Source: CALBPI01 sp039187375 (GTDB lineage: Bacteria > Pseudomonadota > Gammaproteobacteria > Steroidobacterales > Woeseiaceae). From it: a stretch of 7,413 bases of DNA. Both the position numbers and the translations under genes were made by a program. The stretch lies in assembly GCA_039187375.1 (NCBI GenBank), contig JBCCZN010000143.1, positions 1 through 7,413 on the forward strand, in the 5' to 3' direction. The notes under the pieces are model-generated. The model ran no database searches and was not told the DNA's origin. It saw only the letters and a program-made list of their open reading frames with translations. Below, piece by piece: positions 1 through 5,274 of the stretch. Positions within the stretch are counted from its first letter, which is position 1; the number at the start of each line of letters is the position of its first letter.

Positions 1-1110
1 AAACGCCCGTCTGAGAGCGAATGCCGCGTGCTCGGTAAAACGGTGCGCAGCGGCGCAATTGGCCAAACGGATCTCGCCCGTGCCACCGGTCTTGCGCAAC
101 AGAGCATCTCGCGAATCGTGAAAAGCCTGATTCAGGTGGGCGCCGCGACCGAAACCAAACGGGTGCGCAGCGGTAAGCGCGGGCAGCCCAGTGTTGTGAT
201 TCGGGTCAATCCGACATTTGCCTACACGATCGGGGTGTCATTGATGACCGATGCGCTAGCCGTCGCGGTGATGGACTTTTCCGGGCAGGTCGTCGATGAG
301 GCCTATGAATGCATGCCCAATATGCAGCGTGAGCACGTTCTACGCATCAGCAAACAGATCATCGACGACATGGTCTCGACCCACAATATTGAACGCACAC
401 GCCTGCTTGGTGCCGGCGTCTGTCTGTCCGGTCGGCATATCGGACCCGGCGCGGTCTACAACACGCCAGAATTGCTGGATGACTGGGCACTGGTGGCAGT
501 CGACACCATCTTCGAAGACCATTTGGGCCTGCCGGTGTGGGTGGAGAACGACGGCAACGCGGCGGCCGTTGGCGAGAGCCTGGTGGGCGTCGGGCGCAGT
601 TATGACCATTTTGCTTACCTGTATATCGACACACTGCTGGGCGGCGGTGTCATTCTTAACCACGAGTTAATGCGCGGCGTACACGGCAACGGCGGCGAGT
701 TGGGCATGTTGCTGCCAAAAGAGCACTATCAACATCCGTCATTGCATTCACTGCTTGAGACACTGGCGCAGAACGGTACGGCGCATGACAGCGTCTCAAC
801 GATGATTCGCAACTTCGATGAGCATTGGCCGGGCATCGAAGACTGGATCAGCGAGACCTGCTCGGGACTGTCGCTGATCGCCTCCTCGCTGGCGGCCATT
901 CTCGACCCGGAGGCCATTGTGATTGGGGGTCGCATGCCCAAATCGCTGGCCAAGCGCGTGATCCCCCACGTCAGTCTGTTCAATGACCCGCGCCGCGGCA
1001 AACCCCGTCCCCTGCCACAATTATTGGTTGCCCAGGCCAGCGGCAACGCCAGCGCCATCGGCGCTGCCGCACTGCCATTCAAGGATCAGTTTTTCGCGGC
1101 TGCCACCTGA
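1..1110 (+). CDS. ROK-family winged-helix transcriptional regulator (5' end outside window)
   Basis: Probable DNA-binding repressor or activator of a sugar-related regulon, of the NagC/Mlc/XylR type. The reading frame is open to base 1, so the true start lies upstream; the first possible in-window start is the GTG at 28, and residue numbers count from it. Residues about 12-36 form a helix-turn-helix (DLARATGLAQQSISRIVKSL), followed by a basic wing ending KRGQPS (50-55). The ROK domain runs from about 65 to 350, with END at 173-175, a degenerate glycine loop LGGGVILN (204-211) and IVIGGRMP (297-304). The DxGGT phosphate loop expected in ROK kinases is not seen. The CxCGxxGCxE zinc motif and the GEIGH histidine are also absent: the region reads GGELGMLL (222-229) and then HYQHPSLHSLLE without cysteine. 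This is therefore a regulator and not a sugar kinase. The target sugar is unknown, and no transporter or sugar gene lies in the window. Confidence 0.88.
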   Translation, partial: KRPSESECRVLGKTVRSGAIGQTDLARATGLAQQSISRIVKSLIQVGAATETKRVRSGKRGQPSVVIRVNPTFAYTIGVSLMTDALAVAVMDFSGQVVDEAYECMPNMQREHVLRISKQIIDDMVSTHNIERTRLLGAGVCLSGRHIGPGAVYNTPELLDDWALVAVDTIFEDHLGLPVWVENDGNAAAVGESLVGVGRSYDHFAYLYIDTLLGGGVILNHELMRGVHGNGGELGMLLPKEHYQHPSLHSLLETLAQNGTAHDSVSTMIRNFDEHWPGIEDWISETCSGLSLIASSLAAILDPEAIVIGGRMPKSLAKRVIPHVSLFNDPRRGKPRPLPQLLVAQASGNASAIGAAALPFKDQFFAAAT

Positions 1111-1132
1111 GCGCGACCGCAGCATTTTTTTT
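1099..1132 (+). terminator. Weak intrinsic terminator at the end of the ROK gene
   Basis: GCTGC (1099-1103) pairs with GCAGC (1119-1123) around a 15-nt loop, followed by eight T (1125-1132). The stem overlaps the ROK stop codon region. The T tract is convincing, but the 5-bp stem with a long loop is weak, so termination may be partial. Confidence 0.45.
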
Positions 1133-1199
1133 GTGACCCCAGCGCGCGTTAGAGCGTCCATCTCCGTTAATAGCCGACCTTAGGCCAAGGATTTTTATT

Positions 1200-1451
1200 A
1201 TGGAAAATCAATCCGAAGATCAGGTTGATGATCAGATTAGATCGATGCTCGCCGTCGACGAGCAACCCGATGGCGAACAGCGCTCCGGACTGGATCGCGT
1301 CATGCGCCGCGTGCGCGCCGGCGTCGGACAAAGAGACTCCATGCTCTTCGCATTCGTGAAATTCTGGACCGTCATCGCCGAGATGATGGCGCCGATCTTC
1401 GCACGCATTGCAGAGCGACAAGCACAACACCAACACACACCAAAGGACTAA
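1200..1451 (+). CDS. Small charged protein with one hydrophobic helix, unknown function
   Basis: An 83-residue protein that I do not recognise. The first 47 residues are acidic to mixed-charge and hydrophilic, including SEDQVDDQIRS and later a basic patch RVMRRVRAG. Residues about 48-70 are hydrophobic and aromatic (MLFAFVKFWTVIAEMMAPIF), followed by a hydrophilic Gln/His-rich tail. This could be a single membrane span or an amphipathic membrane-binding helix; there is no signal peptide. The ATG at 1200 has a good Shine-Dalgarno AAGGA (1187-1191) with 8-nt spacing. Only 4 nt separate its stop from the next ATG, and the Shine-Dalgarno site of that channel gene lies in its last codons, so the two are very likely co-translated. 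By position it may be a partner or modulator of the channel protein (inference). It is judged real from its RBS, tight spacing and plausible composition. Confidence 0.72.
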   Translation: MENQSEDQVDDQIRSMLAVDEQPDGEQRSGLDRVMRRVRAGVGQRDSMLFAFVKFWTVIAEMMAPIFARIAERQAQHQHTPKD

Positions 1452-1455
1452 TTCG

Positions 1456-2283
1456 ATGTCTATTCTGGAATCTATTCGCGCCGCCCTCCCCGACCCGGTC
1501 GTTTTCTGGGAAAAAGTCATGGCAGGCGCTGTACCGGCACTCACCGCAATCGTGTTGCTGATCATTGGCCACTTTGTCGCCAAACTCCTGGGCTATCTGG
1601 TCGCCAAGATCCTTGCGAAAGTGGGCATCGACAAACTGGGCGACAAGGCCGGTCTCGGTGATATGGCCGAACGTGGCGGCTTCGATATGTCGGTGTCTTC
1701 TGTTTTCGGCAAGGTGATCTACTGGTTGATCTTCCTGTCATTCCTGATCTCAGCCTCCGATGCATTAGGACTGGATCGCATCAGTGACACAGTCAACGGG
1801 TTGGTGGCCTATTTACCGAAATTGATCGGCGCGATGTTGGTATTGCTGATCGGTCTATTCGCCGCACAGGGCGTACGCTCGGTGGTCGAAGCAGCACTTG
1901 GCAGCATCAATTTAGGTTACGAAAAAGCAGTTGGTGGTCTTGTCTACGGCATTGTCGTCATCGTCGTGCTTTCACTGGCTGTCGGTCAACTTGAGGTTGA
2001 AACCGATCTTCTAAACCAGGTGATCTCCATCGTACTGATGGCCTGCGCCGCGGCGGTGGCTCTGGCGATGGGCCTGGGCACACGTGATGTCGCCGGCAAT
2101 ATTGTCGCTGGAGTCTATGCACGTGATCTTTATCAGCCCGGCAAAACCATCTCTGTTGGCGACACTCGGGGCACGATCATCGAGGTGGGCGCGACATCAA
2201 TTCTGGTCGATACCGGTGAGGGACGGCAGGTGTCGATACCCAACAGCCGACTGATCGAAGAAACAGTCGAACTGAGCGACTAA
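1456..2283 (+). CDS. Five-helix mechanosensitive ion channel-like membrane protein
   Basis: An inner-membrane protein of 275 residues resembling the conserved-TM-helix class of MscS-related proteins. Hydrophobic segments lie at about 22-53, 84-104, 117-140, 158-178 and 188-216. The first and third end in glycine/alanine-rich amphipathic stretches (LLGYLVAKILAKVGIDKLG; LIGLFAAQGVRSVVEAAL) that recur in this family. After the last helix comes an MscS-like motif GLGTRDVAGNIVAGVYARD (about 207-225), then a short beta domain (DTRGTIIEVGATSILVDT) ending in IPNSRLIE. The large C-terminal alpha/beta vestibule of MscS is missing. The ATG at 1456 is chosen because AAAGGA (1442-1447) precedes it by 8 nt; an earlier in-frame ATG at 1408 would overlap the upstream gene without an RBS. 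Known relatives are annotated as mechanosensitive channels, but gating by tension is inferred here and not shown. Confidence 0.85.
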   Translation: MSILESIRAALPDPVVFWEKVMAGAVPALTAIVLLIIGHFVAKLLGYLVAKILAKVGIDKLGDKAGLGDMAERGGFDMSVSSVFGKVIYWLIFLSFLISASDALGLDRISDTVNGLVAYLPKLIGAMLVLLIGLFAAQGVRSVVEAALGSINLGYEKAVGGLVYGIVVIVVLSLAVGQLEVETDLLNQVISIVLMACAAAVALAMGLGTRDVAGNIVAGVYARDLYQPGKTISVGDTRGTIIEVGATSILVDTGEGRQVSIPNSRLIEETVELSD

Positions 2284-2297
2284 CAAGACGATGTCGT

Positions 2298-2321
2298 TGG
2301 GGCGGTTAGCCAACCGCCCCA
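2298..2321 (+). promoter_or_regulatory. Strong GC hairpin just upstream of the sigma factor start
   Basis: GGGGCGGTT (2299-2307) and AACCGCCCC (2312-2320) form a perfect 9-bp stem around a 4-nt loop, extended by a T-A pair (2298/2321). No T tract follows, so it is not a standard intrinsic terminator. It ends 7 nt before the ATG at 2329 and fills the place where a ribosome binding site would be; no purine-rich site is visible there. It could attenuate transcription, stabilise the 3' end of the upstream mRNA, or limit translation of the sigma factor. The structure is seen directly; the role is inference. Confidence 0.6.
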
Positions 2322-2328
2322 GACAGTC

Positions 2329-2883
2329 ATGAGCGAGTCAAACGACTACAGCAAGATTGATGCGGATCACGAACTCGTGGTCAACGCAATCAAGGAACTG
2401 CCCTACCGCACCCGAGCGTACGAGACGCTGATGCGTAAGTACGAGCGGCTGATCTTCAGTGTCTGTTTGCGCATGCTGAACAACCAGGCGGATGCGCAAG
2501 ACCTCAGTCAGGATGTGATGTTCAAGGTGTTCAACACGCTGGTCCAGTTCGAGGGCCGCTCGACCTTTAAGACCTGGCTAATGCGCGTGACGACGAACAT
2601 GTGTCTGACCCATATCAGCAAGAACAAACGTCGCGGTGAGATTCGTGAGCAATGGTCTGAAGACATGGCCGGCGATCAGGTGACGCATATCAAGACAGCA
2701 GCGTTCGATGTGCAATCACTGTTGCAAGACATTAAACCAGCAGAGCGAGAAGTACTGACGTTGCGCTACCTCGCAGACATGAGTCTGCAGGATATTGCGA
2801 GTGCCTGCGACATCAGCCTTAGTGCTGCGAAAATGCGACTGTACCGCGCAACTGAAGCACTGAACTCTAAGATCGCTGAGTAA
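2329..2883 (+). CDS. ECF-type RNA polymerase sigma factor (sigma-70 family)
   Basis: A 184-residue alternative sigma factor that would direct core RNA polymerase to a dedicated promoter set. Region 2 spans about 30-102, with the core-binding segment NNQADAQDLSQDVMFKVF (51-68) and the -10-recognising part FEGRSTFKTWLMRVTTNMCL (74-93), followed by a basic KNKRR. Region 4 spans about 128-180: the conserved LTLRYLADMSLQDIASACD (143-161) and a recognition helix with SAAKMRLYRA (165-174). No region 1 or 3 is present, and the length is typical for ECF factors. The ATG at 2329 is the most natural start but lacks a Shine-Dalgarno site and follows a strong hairpin. No anti-sigma gene follows; the neighbours are channel proteins and an envelope lipoprotein. 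This suggests an envelope or osmotic stress role (inference). The ECF subgroup was not assigned. Confidence 0.92.
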   Translation: MSESNDYSKIDADHELVVNAIKELPYRTRAYETLMRKYERLIFSVCLRMLNNQADAQDLSQDVMFKVFNTLVQFEGRSTFKTWLMRVTTNMCLTHISKNKRRGEIREQWSEDMAGDQVTHIKTAAFDVQSLLQDIKPAEREVLTLRYLADMSLQDIASACDISLSAAKMRLYRATEALNSKIAE

Positions 2884-2896
2884 TAGCACCAGGCAA

Positions 2897-2972
2897 ACTC
2901 TTGATAAAAGAGTGCTAATTCAATGTGACTAATTCTCCCGATCAGTCGTCTGTGTAATCGGACAATCTGATC
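2897..2972 (+). promoter_or_regulatory. Inverted repeats in the leader between sigma gene and lipoprotein
   Basis: This 114-base intergenic stretch holds two inverted repeats. ACTCTT (2897-2902) pairs with AAGAGT (2908-2913) across 5 nt. GATCAG (2940-2945) pairs with CTGATC (2967-2972) across 21 nt. CCGAT (2938-2942) could instead pair with ATCGG (2956-2960 region), an alternative fold. No T tract or clear -35/-10 pair is visible. The stretch is a candidate leader or operator region for the lipoprotein gene; function is not established. Confidence 0.3.
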
Positions 2973-2984
2973 CATACATAAAGC

Positions 2985-2991
2985 AAGGGAG
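2985..2991 (+). promoter_or_regulatory. Shine-Dalgarno site that sets the lipoprotein start at GTG 2998
   Basis: AAGGGAG lies 6 nt upstream of the GTG at 2998. It supports 2998 as the original start of the lipoprotein. The GTG at 3097 has no comparable site. Confidence 0.7.
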
Positions 2992-2997
2992 ATATTT

Positions 2998-3078
2998 GTG
3001 ATCATACTCAAGCGAAAAGAGCTAGCCGCTCTGGTCAGTATTGCGCTGCTGTCTGGCTGTGCATCAAATGACACTTAA
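2998..3078 (+). pseudogene. Lipoprotein signal-peptide segment cut off by an in-frame TAA
   Basis: Starting at GTG 2998, 26 codons encode a textbook lipoprotein signal peptide: positively charged start (MIILKRKE), hydrophobic core (LAALVSIALL) and lipobox LSGC with the lipidated cysteine at residue 21, then ASNDT and a TAA stop (3076-3078). The same frame continues without another stop to 4140. It first gives the Thr/Ser-rich linker TTSSTVVDNSQQ and then a coiled coil, which is exactly how a lipoprotein should continue after its lipobox. The leader and the downstream body are therefore one gene split by a single nonsense codon. TCA (Ser), CAA, AAA or GAA are each one base change from TAA. Alternatives are a sequencing error or stop readthrough. 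Confidence 0.8.
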
Positions 3079-3096
3079 ACGACTTCATCAACAGTC

Positions 3097-4140
3097 GTGG
3101 ACAACAGTCAACAGGAGATTATCTCCTCGCAGCGCTCCACGATCAGCGATCTGGAAAAACGACTGGCAGAGCGCGACCGGCAATTATCGGAGGTGCGTGC
3201 TAGTACGAGTTCTACGACCACGACGTCAGGGTTGTCGAGCGAGTTGTTTCCGCCGAATGCAGAACCCGGGCATTGCTACGCACGCATTCTGACGCCGGCC
3301 GTCTACAAGACCTCTCAGGAAACGGTTCTGGCGAAAGAGGCCAGTGAGCGCGTTGAGATCATCCCCGCTACCTATGAACCAGCCACTGAGCGCGTATTGG
3401 TTCGCGAAGCTGCAACGCGTCTTGAAGTAGTGCCAGCCGAGTACAAAACACTGACCGAACAGGTTTTGGTCAAGCCGCAGAGCACACGTATTGAGAAAGT
3501 GCCGGCGACCTACCGTACAGAAAGCGAGCGCGTTCTGGTCACGCCCGCGCGCACCGAATGGAAGCGCGGTCCGGCCGCCAGTTTCGCAAGCGGTGGCTCT
3601 TCTGTGATTGACTCGCGCACAACCGATACCGGCGAAATAATGTGCCTGGTTGAAGTACCGGCTGTATACAAGACAGTAAGCCGTGAGGTTGTCGCAACCG
3701 CCGCAACCACACGCGAAATTGTCGAGCCCGCCGTCTACAAGACGGTGACGAAACAGGTTGTTGCTAAACCGGCGACAACGCGCGAAGTAACCATTCCTGC
3801 CGAGTACGACACGGTCAAAACGACACGAATCGCAACGCCTGCTAGCGAACGGCGGATCACCATTCCGGCCGAGTACACGACAATCACTAAGCGTGAGAAG
3901 GTCAGCGAAGAAACTCTCGACTGGCGTGAAGTGGTTTGCGACGTCAATCTGACTCGCGGCAATGTGAGTGAGCTACAAACCTCACTGAATAAAGCCGGTT
4001 ATTACAAGGGCCCCATCGACGGCATTATCGGTCCTATGACGCTTAGTGCGGCCAATGGATATGCAAAAGCCAAAGGCCTGCCAGTGGGATCCAATTACAT
4101 CTCGATCGATACGATCAAGAACCTGGGTCTTAACTTCTAG
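3097..4140 (+). CDS. Repeat-containing peptidoglycan-binding lipoprotein, body after internal stop
   Basis: Residue numbers count from GTG 3097, the first start codon after the internal stop. Residues 8-31 form a coiled coil with heptad positions I9, I16, L23 and L30. A Ser/Thr linker follows (36-49). Two blocks of four 23-residue repeats then begin at Pro 67, 90, 113, 136 and at Pro 188, 211, 234, 257. The consensus is roughly PAxYKTxxExVLVxxAxTRxE plus a hydrophobic pair, and it looks beta-rich. A Gly/Ser-rich spacer (about 158-180) separates the blocks. Cysteines at 60, 183 and 281 sit at block boundaries. Residues about 288-330 are a PG_binding_1-type domain (SELQTSLNKAGYYKGPIDG, then IGPMTLSAA). 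With its leader (GTG 2998) this would be an outer-membrane lipoprotein reaching the peptidoglycan. From GTG 3097 alone there is no signal peptide and no RBS, so a functional product is doubtful unless the TAA is suppressed or erroneous. Confidence 0.75.
   Translation: MDNSQQEIISSQRSTISDLEKRLAERDRQLSEVRASTSSTTTTSGLSSELFPPNAEPGHCYARILTPAVYKTSQETVLAKEASERVEIIPATYEPATERVLVREAATRLEVVPAEYKTLTEQVLVKPQSTRIEKVPATYRTESERVLVTPARTEWKRGPAASFASGGSSVIDSRTTDTGEIMCLVEVPAVYKTVSREVVATAATTREIVEPAVYKTVTKQVVAKPATTREVTIPAEYDTVKTTRIATPASERRITIPAEYTTITKREKVSEETLDWREVVCDVNLTRGNVSELQTSLNKAGYYKGPIDGIIGPMTLSAANGYAKAKGLPVGSNYISIDTIKNLGLNF
3295..3570 (+). repeat. First block of four 69-bp coding repeats (23 residues each)
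   Basis: Four units begin at Pro codons 3295, 3364, 3433 and 3502, each exactly 69 bp apart. Protein starts are PAVYKT, PATYEP, PAEYKT and PATYRT, each followed by a VLV/VLA strand and a TR or ER turn. The repeat is clear in protein but diverged in DNA, which points to old duplication. Confidence 0.85.
3658..3933 (+). repeat. Second block of four 69-bp coding repeats (23 residues each)
   Basis: Four units begin at Pro codons 3658, 3727, 3796 and 3865, again exactly 69 bp apart: PAVYKT, PAVYKT, PAEYDT and PAEYTT. The block is entered through CLVEV, parallel to CYARIL before the first block, suggesting that a whole cysteine-plus-four-repeats unit was duplicated. Confidence 0.85.
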
Positions 4141-4182
4141 TAAACCCGGTACCGCTGGGAGAGAGTCTGGCGGGGTGGTGGC

Positions 4183-4214
4183 GTCATGATGCGATTCGGG
4201 TGTCTTATCATGAC
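4183..4214 (+). promoter_or_regulatory. Perfect 8-bp inverted repeat upstream of the MscS gene
   Basis: GTCATGAT (4183-4190) and ATCATGAC (4207-4214) are exact reverse complements 16 nt apart, in the 115-base gap before the MscS gene. The half-site centres are 24 bp apart, not far from two helical turns, which would fit a dimeric regulator. A -10-like TATCAT (4206-4211) overlaps the right arm, but no good -35 was found. There is no T tract, so a terminator is unlikely. Candidate operator; function inferred. Confidence 0.4.
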
Positions 4215-4255
4215 AAAGCCATCCCGTTGGATTTAGACACAAAAGGGGAATATTT

Positions 4256-5083
4256 ATGAACTGGGAAGAGTGGTTGCCAAGGGCGCAAGAGCTTGGCATT
4301 GAATATGGACTGATGGGCTTGAAAGCACTGACGATCTTCATCATCGGTCGTTGGATCGCTCAGGCATTGACCAGTGTGGCGCGCAACATCATGACGCGCA
4401 GCGCGATGGACGAAATGCTGCGCAAATTTTTGGGCAACATACTCTATGCGCTGTTGTTGACCTTTGTTGTGATCGCAACGATTAGCTCACTGGGCATCCA
4501 GACCGCATCGCTGGTCGCCGTAATCGGTGCTGCCGGCCTCGCCGTTGGCTTAGCGCTGCAAGGCTCTCTAGCAAATTTCGCAGCGGGCGTATTGATGATC
4601 ATCTTCCGTCCCTACAAGTTAGGTGATTTAGTGAATGTGGCCGGTACGGAGGGCTTTGTTGAGGAAGTCGACGTATTTACGACGGTGCTGCGCTTGCCTG
4701 ATCAAACCAAGATCATCATTCCAAATGGCCAAGTCATGGGCGAGAAAATTTTTAATTACACCGATAAGAACACTCGCCGAATGGATGATCTCGTTGTGGG
4801 TATCAGCTATACCGACGACATTGACAAAGCGCGCGATGTCATTCTTGCAGCCATCAAGCAGAGTGAGTACGTCGTGGATTCTCCGGCGCCCAGCGTATCG
4901 GTTGCGGAGTTGGCCGATAGTTCAGTGAACCTGGCGATTCGACCTTGGGTTCAGTCAGGGGACTACGCACCGGCTTCACATGAATTAGCCGAGCGCGTCA
5001 AGAAAGCACTGGACGCCGCCGGTGTCAGCATCCCGTTTCCGCAACGAGACTTGCACATCATCGACCACACGAAGACGCAATAA
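4256..5083 (+). CDS. mscS: Small-conductance mechanosensitive channel, MscS family
   Basis: Inner-membrane tension-gated channel that would release ions and small solutes on hypo-osmotic shock; known MscS is a homoheptamer. The protein has 275 residues, close to E. coli MscS (286). Helices lie at about 15-38 and 57-80, and the pore-lining TM3 at about 85-118 carries the family Gly/Ala packing pattern GAAGLAVGLALQGSLANFAAG (split at residues 91-111). The beta domain follows (FRPYKLGDLVNVAG, FVEEVDVFTTVLR, IIIPNGQV at 153-160), then the C-terminal alpha/beta vestibule (about 175-270). All expected parts are present. The ATG at 4256 has a strong site AAGGGGA 7-8 nt upstream. The gene has its own 115-base leader containing an inverted repeat and ends in strong tandem terminators. 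The symbol is a family-level call; other MscS paralogues cannot be excluded. Confidence 0.95.
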   Translation: MNWEEWLPRAQELGIEYGLMGLKALTIFIIGRWIAQALTSVARNIMTRSAMDEMLRKFLGNILYALLLTFVVIATISSLGIQTASLVAVIGAAGLAVGLALQGSLANFAAGVLMIIFRPYKLGDLVNVAGTEGFVEEVDVFTTVLRLPDQTKIIIPNGQVMGEKIFNYTDKNTRRMDDLVVGISYTDDIDKARDVILAAIKQSEYVVDSPAPSVSVAELADSSVNLAIRPWVQSGDYAPASHELAERVKKALDAAGVSIPFPQRDLHIIDHTKTQ

Positions 5084-5105
5084 CCAAATCAAGCCGATTG
5101 CCTTT

Positions 5106-5166
5106 GCTCGGGCACGCCGCGGCATTAGTCGCGGCTTTTTTTGGCTCCCTGCTGACTCGCCCGAGC
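5106..5166. repeat. 8-bp inverted repeat enclosing terminator 1
   Basis: GCTCGGGC (5106-5113) and GCCCGAGC (5159-5166) are perfect reverse complements flanking the whole first terminator and its T tract. On the RNA they could form an outer stem, alternative to or stacked on the inner hairpin. Both arms sit between the two converging transcription units. Confidence 0.6.
5116..5142 (+). terminator. Intrinsic terminator 1 after the MscS gene
   Basis: GCCGCGGC (5116-5123) pairs with GTCGCGGC (5128-5135), 8 bp with one G-T wobble and an ATTA loop, followed by seven T (5136-5142). Canonical Rho-independent terminator for + strand transcripts, 32 bases after the mscS stop. Confidence 0.93.
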
Positions 5167-5167
5167 A

Positions 5168-5200
5168 GCCGTAGCACGCGACTCGCTACGGCTTTTTTTT
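5168..5200 (+). terminator. Intrinsic terminator 2 after the MscS gene
   Basis: GCCGTAGC (5168-5175) and GCTACGGC (5185-5192) form a perfect 8-bp stem with a 9-nt loop, followed by eight T (5193-5200). It acts in the same direction as terminator 1. It is not flanked by T on the - strand, so it is not obviously bidirectional, and I see no intrinsic terminator for the converging - strand operon. Confidence 0.9.
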
Positions 5201-5274
5201 GTCAGCATTTGTATTGGTTGCGCACACCGTATACCCGAGCGCATGTAACGACGGCAAATTCGAGTGGCCGCCGG

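Noticed and set aside
340..1082. Several open frames antisense to the ROK gene
   Set aside because: They are shadows of a GC-rich coding frame, without RBS or recognisable domains.
1408..1458. Earlier ATG (1408) as start of the channel-like protein
   Set aside because: It would overlap the 83-residue gene, adds a Gln/Asn/Thr-rich non-family extension and has no RBS, while ATG 1456 has AAAGGA at proper spacing.
3076..3078. TAA read as selenocysteine or pyrrolysine recoding
   Set aside because: Those use UGA and UAG, and no recoding hairpin is evident; nonsense mutation, sequencing error or plain readthrough are simpler.
3041..3292. 83-codon + strand frame across the lipoprotein leader
   Set aside because: It is out of frame with the signal peptide and repeat body and has an Arg/Trp-rich shadow composition.
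3295..3933. 69-bp periodic repeats as a CRISPR array or DNA satellite
   Set aside because: The period exists at protein level with diverged DNA, whole 23-codon units and no constant repeat/variable spacer structure.
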